Part shown: in pieces, positions 30,583 to 40,075 of the stretch
Layout: each line of letters opens with the position of its first letter
Position numbering within the stretch: position 1 is the first letter of the stretch
NCBI GenBank assembly: GCA_902760315.1
Contig: CACWFV010000005.1
Span: 62,001 to 126,000 of the forward strand
DNA from: an uncultured Bacteroidales bacterium
GTDB taxonomy: Bacteria > Bacteroidota > Bacteroidia > Bacteroidales > Bacteroidaceae
DNA: 64,000 nt
Direction: 5' to 3'
Notes under the pieces: model-generated
Databases searched by the model: none
What the model was told of the DNA's origin: nothing
What the model saw: the letters and a program-made list of their open reading frames with translations, nothing else
Made by a program: the position numbers and the translations under genes

Positions 30583-31485
30583 ATGAAGAAGATTCTCTTT
30601 TCAGTATGTATGCTCGCTGTGGCTGTTCTGGCTATAGCTCAGAGCGAGACGTTGAAGTCGAAAGTAGTGGAAGACGGAGGCACGGGACCTTACAAGGCTC
30701 TGATGACCGAGGTGCCAGGATTGCAGGCGCATACCGTATTTGTACCGCAAGATTTGTCGAAGTTCGGCAAGCAGAACCCGCTGCCGGTACTGGTGTGGGG
30801 TAATGGCGCTTGTACCAATTCACCGTGGGAACACTTCAAGTTCCTGAACGAGATAGCCAGCCACGGCTTCCTGGTGGTGGCTACAGGCTACATTCCCATG
30901 GAGGAAGAACCCTATCGCGGCCCGATGTCGACCACTCAGCAACAAATAGAAAGCCTTGATTGGGTGATAGCTCAGAATGCCGACAAGTCGTCACCTTATT
31001 ATAATAAGATAGACACCCGCCACATCTGTCTGTCGGGCATGTCGTGCGGTGGCCTGCAGACGTTGTTCAACTGTGCTGACGAGCGTGTGTCGGCCCTGAT
31101 GATTTGCAACAGCGGACTCTTCAACCACCAGAATGCAAGTCAGGCTGTTGGTGGCATGCCCATGCCCCCGAAGGAGAAACTCAAGGAGATTCATACACCG
31201 GTGATGTACCTGCTTGGCGGCAAGACCGATATAGCCTACGAGAATGGTATGGACGACTTCCACCGCATCAGCCATGTGCCGGCCTGCGCTGTCAACTTCC
31301 CCGTGGGGCATGGCGGCACCTATCGTCAGCCTCATGGTGGCGAGTTCAGCGTGGTGGCCCTGGCTTGGCTGCAGTGGCAGCTGAAGGGCGACCAACAGGC
31401 TGCCAAGATGTTTCGTGGCAAGGACTGCGAAATCCTGAAACGCAAGGATTGGACCATAGAGAAGAACGAACTGTTTGACAAATAA
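30583..31485 (+). CDS. Secreted alpha/beta-hydrolase (chlorophyllase/cutinase-like esterase)
   Basis: A 300-residue protein with signal peptide (about 1-19, AIAQ). The fold is read from VLVWGNGAC (oxyanion strand), HGFLVVATGY, the nucleophile elbow GMSCGG with Ser154, a YLLGGKTDIAY strand carrying the acid, and His in VGHGGTY. The layout resembles the chlorophyllase/dienelactone-type hydrolases often seen in Bacteroidota glycan loci. It lies 58 bp after the CBM48-CE1 gene and 7 bp before GH3. No substrate can be assigned from sequence; an aromatic or acetyl ester on xylan is the likely target by context. Confidence 0.7.
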   Translation: MKKILFSVCMLAVAVLAIAQSETLKSKVVEDGGTGPYKALMTEVPGLQAHTVFVPQDLSKFGKQNPLPVLVWGNGACTNSPWEHFKFLNEIASHGFLVVATGYIPMEEEPYRGPMSTTQQQIESLDWVIAQNADKSSPYYNKIDTRHICLSGMSCGGLQTLFNCADERVSALMICNSGLFNHQNASQAVGGMPMPPKEKLKEIHTPVMYLLGGKTDIAYENGMDDFHRISHVPACAVNFPVGHGGTYRQPHGGEFSVVALAWLQWQLKGDQQAAKMFRGKDCEILKRKDWTIEKNELFDK

Positions 31486-31492
31486 ATAACCA

Positions 31493-33898
31493 ATGAGAGG
31501 ATTCATCATGACGTGCATGGCCGCACTGTTGGCAGGCTGCCACTCAGCCCCCGACAAGAATATAGAACAACAGGTAGACGCACTCTATCAGAAGATGCCC
31601 CAAGAGGAGCGCATCGCCCAACTGAAGAGTATGTATATGGAAGAGCTCTTCGACGAGCAGGGACAGCTGGACACCGCAAAGTGTCGCCAACTGATACCCT
31701 ACGGCATTGGCCATTTCTCGCAGTATGCCTTCCAGAAACCTCGCAATCCGAACCGCGTGCGCGACATGGTGGCTGCTCTCCAGGACTGGCTGATGCACCA
31801 CACACCCAACGGCATTCCGGCTCTCTTCCATGAGGAGGTGCTGTCGGGTGTCAACACGCAGGGTGCTACCATCTACCCACAGCAGATAGGCCAGGCCTGC
31901 TCGTTTAATCCCGAACTGGCTGAGCTGAAGACGCGCCAGACCAGTACCCAACTGCGCCGCATGGGTGGCGTGCTGTCGCTCTCGCCCATGGTCGACGTGT
32001 GTCGGAACCCCTCGTTCAACCGTCTGGAGGAGTCGTATGGCGAGGATGCCTACCTCTCTGCCGTTATGGGCGTGGCCTTTGTCCGTGGCTTGCAGCAGGG
32101 CGACCTGCGCAAGGGCGTGGGTGCCTGTTCCAAGCACTACCTGGGCTATGGCGGCGGTGGCGACGCTGACGAGAAAGAACTGATGGAGGAAATCCTGCTG
32201 CCTCACGAGGCGATGATTCGTGTGGCCGGCAGCCGTGCTGTCATGCCTGGCTATCATGCCATGGGCAGTGAGAAGTTGAAAACCAAGAGCGACAAGTCCT
32301 ATGCGCCGTTGACCTGTGTGGCTGACAGTACCATCCTGAACGATATCCTGCGTGGCTACCTCGGCTTCGATGGCATGGTGGTCAGCGACTATACGGCCAT
32401 CGACCAGTTGCCGGCAAAGTTGTCAACAGTCGAAAAGGCGGCTCTGGCCATCAATGGCGGCAATGATGTCGACTTCCCCTTCGGTGCCAACTACAAACAT
32501 CTGCAGCAGGCTCTTGACTCCGGACTGGTGGCTCCTCAGGCTTTTGAGCGTGCCGTCAAGGACGTGTTGCGCTATAAGTTCCGCTGCGGACTGTTTGACA
32601 AGCGACCTTATCTGTATAGCACGGAGAAGATAGTTCTTGACACCCCGGAGGAGCGCCAGACGGCCTACGACATTGCCACCCAGTCGGTGGTGCTGCTTCA
32701 AAACGACAGCTGTGTGCTGCCTTTGGTGCAGATGGAGGGCGACAGCCTTCCTGCTAAAAAGATATTGCTCACCGGACCCAATGCCAACTCCATGTGGGCT
32801 ATGTGTGGTGACTATTCGTTCCCGGCCATGACATACTTCTGGAAGAAGGTGACCACGGATCTTGACCACCCGCATGTCGTCACGCTGTTGGAAGGCATGC
32901 GCAATCACAAGCCTGACAGTGTTGAGGTACTCTATTCGCGAGGCTGCGACTGGACAGAGGAGATAGAGACGAAGTTCTCCGAACTGGGCGACGCCCGTGC
33001 CTGGGAGTACGAACTGCTGCACCGAAAGGTGGATGCCGGCGAAGAAGCCAACCCTGCCGAGGCACTGGCCATGGCCGACTCTGCCGATGTCATCGTGGCT
33101 GCCATGGGCGAGAACGTGATGCTCTGTGGCGAGAACCGCGACCGACGTGGACTGCAGCTGCCCGGCAAGCAGCGCGAGTATGTCGAGGCGTTGCTTGCTA
33201 CGGGCAAACCCGTTGTGCTGGTGCTCTTCGGGGGTAGGGCACAGGTTCTTGGCGACCTGGCCGAGCGCTGTGCCGCTGTCATCCAGGCTTGGTATCCCGG
33301 CGAAGAGGGTGGCCATGCCGTGGCCGATATTCTCTATGGCCTTGTCTCGCCCTCGGCCAAACTCTCTGTCAGTTATCCGCGCGAGGAGATCTACGAGCCC
33401 ATCTGCTACAATTACGGCCATGACCAATTGTCAAATAGTAAATTACAATGGCCTTTCGGATACGGCCTGACCTATACCACCTTTGAGTATAAACACTTGC
33501 TCCTAGACCAGTCGGCACGCATCAGCGCCAACTACGTAGAACTCTCCTTCGAGGTGAAGAATACCGGCAAGCGGGCAGCTACCGAGATTGCCCAGGTCTA
33601 TCTGTCGCCTACTGCCGACAGCCAGCCGCTGCGGCCCATTCAGTTGCAGGGCTTTGCCCGTGTCACGCTGGAACCCGGCCAGACCAAGCGGGTGGAGATG
33701 AAACTCTATACCGACCAGTTTGGCTACTACTCCCACGACGGCCAGCGCCAGTGGAACATCCTGCCGGGAACGTACACCGTCCGCGTGGGTGCGTCGTCGG
33801 CTGACATCCGTCTGGAACAGGACATCACGCTGAAGGGGCAGAAGGTTACCAAGTCCCTGCGCGATCACTACTTCTCAGCCGTCGAGGTAACCAACTGA
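31493..33898 (+). CDS. GH3 beta-xylosidase/beta-glucosidase lipoprotein
   Basis: An 801-residue GH3 enzyme. The N terminus has a lipobox (LLAGC, Cys16) and no acidic run after the Cys, which suggests a periplasm-facing lipoprotein. The GH3 barrel has the FNRLEESYGEDAYL and SKHYLGYG blocks, and the nucleophile is Asp299 in GMVVSDYTAID. The (alpha/beta)6 sandwich domain shows GENVMLCGENRDR and LVLFGGRAQ, and the protein ends with an Fn3-like domain (EVKNTGKRA). With GH10, GH43 and esterases in the same operon it most likely releases xylose from short oligosaccharides. It starts 7 bp after the preceding gene. Confidence 0.87.
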   Translation: MRGFIMTCMAALLAGCHSAPDKNIEQQVDALYQKMPQEERIAQLKSMYMEELFDEQGQLDTAKCRQLIPYGIGHFSQYAFQKPRNPNRVRDMVAALQDWLMHHTPNGIPALFHEEVLSGVNTQGATIYPQQIGQACSFNPELAELKTRQTSTQLRRMGGVLSLSPMVDVCRNPSFNRLEESYGEDAYLSAVMGVAFVRGLQQGDLRKGVGACSKHYLGYGGGGDADEKELMEEILLPHEAMIRVAGSRAVMPGYHAMGSEKLKTKSDKSYAPLTCVADSTILNDILRGYLGFDGMVVSDYTAIDQLPAKLSTVEKAALAINGGNDVDFPFGANYKHLQQALDSGLVAPQAFERAVKDVLRYKFRCGLFDKRPYLYSTEKIVLDTPEERQTAYDIATQSVVLLQNDSCVLPLVQMEGDSLPAKKILLTGPNANSMWAMCGDYSFPAMTYFWKKVTTDLDHPHVVTLLEGMRNHKPDSVEVLYSRGCDWTEEIETKFSELGDARAWEYELLHRKVDAGEEANPAEALAMADSADVIVAAMGENVMLCGENRDRRGLQLPGKQREYVEALLATGKPVVLVLFGGRAQVLGDLAERCAAVIQAWYPGEEGGHAVADILYGLVSPSAKLSVSYPREEIYEPICYNYGHDQLSNSKLQWPFGYGLTYTTFEYKHLLLDQSARISANYVELSFEVKNTGKRAATEIAQVYLSPTADSQPLRPIQLQGFARVTLEPGQTKRVEMKLYTDQFGYYSHDGQRQWNILPGTYTVRVGASSADIRLEQDITLKGQKVTKSLRDHYFSAVEVTN

Positions 33899-33956
33899 CG
33901 GCCGCACTGTTCAGAACTCATAACCGACAATACTTATACCTACACGACGTAAAACT

Positions 33957-35144
33957 ATGAAAAAGACCATGATGACCTTGCTGGCGCTGCTGCCCATGAC
34001 TGTTGCGTCGGCCCAGGAACGCACTGTTTCTTACGTTTATAACGTAGAACACACTGGCAGCCACTTTGCTGCGCCACAGATGCCGGCTCCCGATGAGTTG
34101 CCCGTAGTCCGTGAACTGCCTGATGCCCTGCAGGGCGTACAGTCGTTCAGCGACTGGGCGCGGCGGCGTAGTGACATCTCCCACCTCATTCAACACTACG
34201 GCATCGGCACCAAACCGGCTGTCGAGCCTGGGCAGGTGGCAGCCCGCATGGACGGCGACACGCTCATTGTCGATGTCACCGTGGGTGGCCAGGTGCTGAC
34301 GCTGAAGTCGCATCTGCGCTACCCCAAGGTGGGACAGCCGCCCTATGCGCTGATGATTGGCACAGACATGATAGCCCTGCCGCGCCAACTCTTCGAGGAA
34401 CGTCCCATTGCCACTGCTACCTTTACCTCGGCTCAGGTCAACGACTACAAGCAGTTCGGACCTCATCACGACCGCGGCGGCCACCACTTTGACCGACTCT
34501 ATCCGCAGCTCAAGGACAATGGAGCCTATAGCGAGTGGGCGTGGGGCATGAGCCGACTGATTGACGGCCTGCAGCAGCTGGGGCCTGAGGTGACGAAAAT
34601 TGACGTGAAACATATCGGTGTGACGGGATGCTCCTATGCCGGTAAGATGGCTCTCTACTGCGGTGCCTTCGACGAGCGCATTGCCCTGACCATTGCCCAG
34701 GAGCCTGGCGGCGGCGGTGCTGCGGCCTGGCGTAAGTCGCACGAGGCTACCCTGGCCGGCAAGAACCTGGAGGATCTCGACAAGACCGACTACCACTGGT
34801 TCCTGGAGAGTCAGAAACTGAATTTCCACGGTGACAGCGTCTACCGCCTGCCTTACGACCAGCATGAGCTCTGTGCCATGGTGTGTCCGCGTGCCCTCCT
34901 GCTGTTGGGCAATCCCGACTTCGAGTGGCTGGCCGACGGTTCCATGCTGCCTTCTGCCGAGGCTGCCCGAAAGGTTTGGCAGCGCTTCGGCATTGCTGAC
35001 CGCATGGGGTGGAGCATCGTCGGCAAGCATGGTCATTGTCAACTTCCGCAGACGCAGTGGCCTGAGGTCCAGGCCTTTATAGACCGCTTTCTGCTGGAGC
35101 GACCTGTCCGGACAGACCATATTCAAAGGGTAGAGGATTTGTAA
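33957..35144 (+). CDS. CE15 glucuronoyl esterase-like protein with altered motif
   Basis: A 395-residue secreted protein with signal peptide (about 1-20, ASAQ). The nucleophile motif is VTGCSYAGKMAL with Ser226; the CE15 consensus is GCSRxGK, so the Arg that helps form the oxyanion hole is Tyr227 here. Other CE15 features remain: the EPGGGGAAAWR stretch and a C-terminal KHGHCQLP segment with the likely catalytic His. CE15 enzymes cut ester bonds between glucuronate on xylan and lignin alcohols. Last gene of operon 3. Its stop codon lies in the loop of the terminator hairpin. Activity on classical substrates is uncertain because of the substitution. Confidence 0.8.
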   Translation: MKKTMMTLLALLPMTVASAQERTVSYVYNVEHTGSHFAAPQMPAPDELPVVRELPDALQGVQSFSDWARRRSDISHLIQHYGIGTKPAVEPGQVAARMDGDTLIVDVTVGGQVLTLKSHLRYPKVGQPPYALMIGTDMIALPRQLFEERPIATATFTSAQVNDYKQFGPHHDRGGHHFDRLYPQLKDNGAYSEWAWGMSRLIDGLQQLGPEVTKIDVKHIGVTGCSYAGKMALYCGAFDERIALTIAQEPGGGGAAAWRKSHEATLAGKNLEDLDKTDYHWFLESQKLNFHGDSVYRLPYDQHELCAMVCPRALLLLGNPDFEWLADGSMLPSAEAARKVWQRFGIADRMGWSIVGKHGHCQLPQTQWPEVQAFIDRFLLERPVRTDHIQRVEDL

Positions 35145-35158
35145 GTCCTCTACCCTTT
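35125..35158 (+). terminator. Terminator of xylan operon 3, overlapping the CE15 stop
   Basis: A perfect 13-bp stem (AAAGGGTAGAGGA, 35125-35137; TCCTCTACCCTTT, 35146-35158) with an 8-nt loop holding the CE15 TAA (35142-35144). It lies between convergent CE15 and gyrB, so it may act in both directions. Confidence 0.78.
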
Positions 35159-35238
35159 ACTATGTTTATCTTGCTTGTGCATTTTTGACGTTGCACAGGC
35201 ATGTTCTCAAAAACGAACTCAGCCCACCGTCGGCTATG

Positions 35239-37323
<2,085 letters not shown>

Positions 37324-37394
37324 TTACGAAAAAAAAGCCGCAAACCCGGACGGGCGTGCGACTCTTAATTGTTATTTGTTGTAAACTACACTGC

Positions 37395-37646
37395 TTACAA
37401 ATTGCTGATGTGATTGCACAGGCTTGACTTGATGTTGGCAGCCTTGTTCTTGTGGATGATGTTGTTCTTAGCCAACTTGTCCAGCATCTTCTGTACTGCA
37501 GGGTACAACTTTACAGCCTCTTCCTTGTTGGTCATGGCGCGCAGCTTGCGTACTGCGTTGCGCATGGTCTTTGCGTAATAGTGGTTGTGCTCTGCTTTTT
37601 TCTTGTCCTGACGAATTCTCTTCAGGCTTGACTTGTGATTTGCCAT
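37395..37646 (-). CDS. rpsT: 30S ribosomal protein S20
   Basis: An 83-residue basic protein, the normal length for S20. It begins [17 protein letters not shown] and has the helical Lys/Arg-rich pattern ([23 protein letters not shown]) of this protein, which binds 16S rRNA early in 30S assembly. It lies downstream of tRNA-Glu on the same strand with no promoter of its own visible in the 153-bp gap, so co-transcription with the tRNA is likely. Confidence 0.95.
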   Translation of the reverse strand: MANHKSSLKRIRQDKKKAEHNHYYAKTMRNAVRKLRAMTNKEEAVKLYPAVQKMLDKLAKNNIIHKNKAANIKSSLCNHISNL

Positions 37647-37799
37647 TTTTGTTTTTGTTGTTAAAATGATTAATGTAAAAGCTTAAGGGTCTTGCGTCGC
37701 TTGCGGACTGCCCCGGGCGGACTCTTCTCGGAGAGCCCTCTGGCACCGTGTCCCCACTGACTGGTAGCACTTGGCTGTGCAGATGCCAGATTTTTTTGT

Positions 37800-37874
37800 T
37801 GGTAGTCCCTAGGAGAGTCGAACTCCTCTTTAGAGAATGAAAATCTCTCGTCCTAACCGATAGACGAAGGGACC
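37800..37874 (-). tRNA. tRNA-Glu (anticodon TTC)
   Basis: Read on the minus strand the gene begins GGTCCCTTCGTCTATCGG, has the anticodon stem-loop GAGATTTTCATTCTC with anticodon TTC, a T arm with GTTCGACTC, and ends AGGGACTACCA. The acceptor stem pairs throughout (first pair G-U). The CCA end is encoded (37800-37802). Cloverleaf arms were checked by eye. Confidence 0.93.
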
Positions 37875-37928
37875 GTTTTCGCTTGCGATTTGGCAATTTG
37901 CAATTTGCTATTTCGCTAAAAGCGGGTG

Positions 37929-37959
37929 CAAAGGTACGTTAAATTTTTCGTTTATCAAA
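37929..37959 (-). promoter_or_regulatory. Promoter of tRNA-Glu (and probably rpsT)
   Basis: Minus strand TTTG (37956-37959), a 19-bp spacer and TACCTTTG (37929-37936), 54 bp before the tRNA 5' end. Confidence 0.7.
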
Positions 37960-38013
37960 ATTTTCTGAGGGAAAAATGCTGTTTTTCAATGATTTTTGTG
38001 TAATTTCGCAGTC

Positions 38014-38739
38014 GTGATAGTGAAAACAGAGGCTCTTGTGCTCCATTCCTTCAAGTATGGCGAGACGCGGCTGATAGTGGATATGTTTACCCGCGAGGCA
38101 GGCCGCCTGTCGGTTGCCGTTGCCATTCCGAAGACCTCCAGGGGGCGCTTGAAGAAACAGTACTTCCAGCCCATGACGCTGCTGGAGGTGGAGTGCGACC
38201 TGCGCCAGCGCCTGCAGTTGCAGAAGTTGAGGGACGCCCGCCTGCTGACGGCCTACACGTCGATACCTTTTTCTCCCGAAAAACTGGCCATCACGCTCTT
38301 TGTGGCCGAGTTTCTGTATTATGCGCTCCGCTCTGAGCAGCAGAACGAACTGCTGTTTGCCTACGTTGCTGACTCCATGCAATGGCTCGACACGGCCTCT
38401 ACGGGGTATTCCAATTTCCACCTGACGTTCCTGATGCGACTCAGCCGCTTCCTGGGTTTCTATCCCAACCTCAGCGACTATACCGAGGGTGCCGTCTTCG
38501 ACATGCGCACCGCCACCTTCTCATCCGTGGTGCCCACTCACCGTGAGTTTCTTGGCGCCAATGAAGCCCGCCTCATCCACACGCTGATGCGTATGGACTT
38601 CCCCACCATGCATCTCTTCCGATTATCCCGCCATGAGCGAAACAGCATCACCGAAGCTCTGCTGCAATACTACCATCTCCACATTCCCCAATTTCCTGAG
38701 CTCAAGAGCCTTAGCGTACTGAAAGAATTGTGGGAGTAG
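38014..38739 (+). CDS. recO: DNA repair protein RecO
   Basis: A protein of 241 residues when started at GTG 38014 (MIVKTEALVLHSFKYGE), which matches the usual RecO N terminus; an earlier in-frame TTG (37996) would add residues not typical of the family. The OB-fold N-terminal part has KYGETRLIVDMFTRE and the helical C-terminal part follows; the zinc-binding Cys cluster of some RecO proteins is absent, as is common in Bacteroidota. RecO loads RecA with RecR/RecF and anneals single strands. A TAATTTCG sequence at 38001-38008 could be a weak -7 box only 5 bp before the start, which would give a leaderless mRNA. Confidence 0.9.
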   Translation: MIVKTEALVLHSFKYGETRLIVDMFTREAGRLSVAVAIPKTSRGRLKKQYFQPMTLLEVECDLRQRLQLQKLRDARLLTAYTSIPFSPEKLAITLFVAEFLYYALRSEQQNELLFAYVADSMQWLDTASTGYSNFHLTFLMRLSRFLGFYPNLSDYTEGAVFDMRTATFSSVVPTHREFLGANEARLIHTLMRMDFPTMHLFRLSRHERNSITEALLQYYHLHIPQFPELKSLSVLKELWE

Positions 38740-38772
38740 GAGTACAAGAACATAAAGGAATTTGCCGTTCAC

Positions 38773-39342
38773 CTACTTGATGAGTGTTAGCATACGCTTC
38801 GCATCCTCGTCGCCATCCTTGGCGTCGTCCTTGATTTTCTGGAGTATCTTGTCACCACCCTTCTCGTTCTTGACGGCTTTCTTCAGGTACGAACGGGCCT
38901 TCTTCTCGTCGGCAGTCACGCCCTTGCCCTTCATATAGGCCTTGCCCAACTGGTACTGCGCATCGGCATTCTCTTGGCGTGCGGCCTGTTCGAACAGAAC
39001 AATGGCCTTCTTGCGGTCTTTTTCCACGCCTTCGCCATCCTTGTAGGCCTTGCCCAACTGGTACTGAGCCTTGTGGTAACCCTGATTGGCGGCCTTCTGA
39101 TACCACACCACGGCCTGGGCATCGCTCTCAGCCACGCCGCGCCCTTTCTCGTAGCAGCGCCCCAGCCGGTACTGGGCCTTCTTGTGACCTTTCTCGGCGG
39201 CAGCCTTCAGCTTTGGGAAAGCCTGTTCATACTTTTTAGCGTCATACAAGGCCTTGCCCTCACGATAGAGTTTCTCGGCCGATTGTGCCGTGGCCGTCAG
39301 TGCGACAACAGCCAGCAGCAGCGTCATAACTATCTGTTTCAT
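38773..39342 (-). CDS. Secreted Sel1-repeat protein
   Basis: A 189-residue protein with signal peptide (MKQIVMTLLLAVV ... TATAQ). ATG 39342 is chosen for the signal peptide; ATG 39351 (adding MIR) is equally possible given the promoter, whereas longer forms would begin upstream of it. A TPR-like lead (YREGKALYDAKKYEQA) is followed by three Sel1 repeats: AQYRLGRCYEKGRGV, AQYQLGKAYKDGEGV and AQYQLGKAYMKGKGV. Such proteins are scaffolds for protein contacts; partner unknown. It ends in an acidic/basic stretch (KIKDDAKDGDEDAKRML). Its promoter shares a two-copy GCTGA operator with the two operons to its right. Confidence 0.85.
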   Translation of the reverse strand: MKQIVMTLLLAVVALTATAQSAEKLYREGKALYDAKKYEQAFPKLKAAAEKGHKKAQYRLGRCYEKGRGVAESDAQAVVWYQKAANQGYHKAQYQLGKAYKDGEGVEKDRKKAIVLFEQAARQENADAQYQLGKAYMKGKGVTADEKKARSYLKKAVKNEKGGDKILQKIKDDAKDGDEDAKRMLTLIK

Positions 39343-39365
39343 CCTTATCATTTTTTTGTACGCTG

Positions 39366-39397
39366 CAAAGGTAACGCTTTTCCACTGTTCCGCCAAA
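39366..39397 (-). promoter_or_regulatory. Promoter of the Sel1-repeat gene
   Basis: Minus strand TTTG (39394-39397), a 20-bp spacer and TACCTTTG (39366-39373). The -33 box is directly preceded by GCTGAAATCA, part of the shared operator. Confidence 0.75.
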
Positions 39398-39428
39398 TGA
39401 TTTCAGCAGAATTCGGGATTTTCTCAGC
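39398..39428 (-). promoter_or_regulatory. Two-copy GCTGA operator, Sel1 promoter
   Basis: On the minus strand GCTGA occurs with its first base at 39428 and again, as GCTGAA, at 39407: a 21-bp period. The second copy starts 34 bp before the -7 box, as at the two other promoters of this region. Confidence 0.55.
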
Positions 39429-39450
39429 GAGGCGTGCATAACTAATTATA

Positions 39451-39490
39451 GGTACACACATTATTAAATAGGTATACACCTTATTGAAAG
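39451..39490 (+). repeat. Imperfect 20-bp direct repeat
   Basis: Two adjacent 20-mers starting GGTACACACATTATT (39451) and GGTATACACCTTATT (39471) share 15 of 20 bases. They lie midway between the two divergent promoters and could be a second regulator site. Confidence 0.5.
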
Positions 39491-39571
39491 AGGCGCACGT
39501 ATGAGCGAAAAAACAATAGTACTCTAAGGGGTAGCGTAACGGTTCTGAGACGAAAGGGCCTGATGGCTTTT

Positions 39572-39600
39572 GCTGATAAAAACAGGCTGTTGGCTGAATA
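39572..39600 (+). promoter_or_regulatory. Two-copy GCTGA operator, small-protein/beta-helix operon
   Basis: GCTGA at 39572 and GCTGAATA at 39593, 21 bp apart. The second copy starts 34 bp before TACCTTTG, the same distance as at the Sel1 and VTC promoters. The stretch from 39561 (TGATGGCTTTTGCTGA) also resembles the sequence before the VTC promoter. Confidence 0.55.
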
Positions 39601-39602
39601 AA

Positions 39603-39634
39603 GTTGGCCGCCGGGCACCAAAACACTACCTTTG
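39603..39634 (+). promoter_or_regulatory. Promoter of the 39689 operon
   Basis: GTTG (39603-39606) as a weak -33 box, a 20-bp spacer and TACCTTTG (39627-39634), 54 nt before the ATG. Confidence 0.7.
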
Positions 39635-39688
39635 CAAGTAAGAACACTATAACAAGAACACGTAGAACAAATCCAAACTACACGCACT

Positions 39689-40075
39689 ATGAAACAATTC
39701 CTCGTATTTTGCGTCGTGAGCCTTCTGAGTGTCTCACATAGCCGGGCTACCGACTTCGACTACCCCTACCTGACGTTTGTCACCACCGACGGCACCAAGA
39801 CCTCGGTCAGCGTGGCTTCGCTCACCATCAGCCTGGCCGACGGCACGCTGACGGCCGGCGGAAAGACCTTCAGCCTGGCCGGACTGGACAAGATGTACTT
39901 CTCGGCATCGGGCGAGACAACAGGCATCTCGGTCGTCCAGAACTCGCAGCTGGTCATCGACGACGAGGCCGAGATATTCGACCTGCAGGGCCGCAAGGTC
40001 AGCAAGAGTCAGATGCAGCACGGCATCTATGTAGTGAAGACAAAGAACGGAACCTTTAAAGTGAACATGAAATGA
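39689..40075 (+). CDS. Small secreted protein with C-terminal tail, unknown function
   Basis: A 128-residue protein with signal peptide (about 1-20). Residues about 25-70 (LTFVTTDGTKTSV ... TLTAGGKTFSLAGLDKMYFS) form a short beta-rich module that reappears in altered form at the start of the next protein (TDGTTLTVMGKSFTLADVASIAV). The end is the Prevotella-type tail (IFDLQGRKVSK ... HGIYVVKTKNG). It consists almost only of this module plus the tail, so it may be a small surface or outer-membrane-associated partner of the beta-helix protein. Its stop overlaps the next start (ATGA), implying coupled translation. Confidence 0.75.
   Translation: MKQFLVFCVVSLLSVSHSRATDFDYPYLTFVTTDGTKTSVSVASLTISLADGTLTAGGKTFSLAGLDKMYFSASGETTGISVVQNSQLVIDDEAEIFDLQGRKVSKSQMQHGIYVVKTKNGTFKVNMK

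Larger units (their letters stand above)
39343..39688. other. Divergent intergenic region, 346 bp
   Basis: Between the Sel1 gene (minus) and the 128-residue protein gene (plus). It holds the two divergent promoters, their GCTGA operators, and an imperfect 20-bp direct repeat at 39451-39490. No ORF with coding character was seen. Confidence 0.7.

Noticed and set aside
37333-37394. Weak hairpin TTGTAA...TTACAA after rpsT as terminator
   Set aside because: Only six A/T-rich pairs with a long loop and no clear T run; not convincing.
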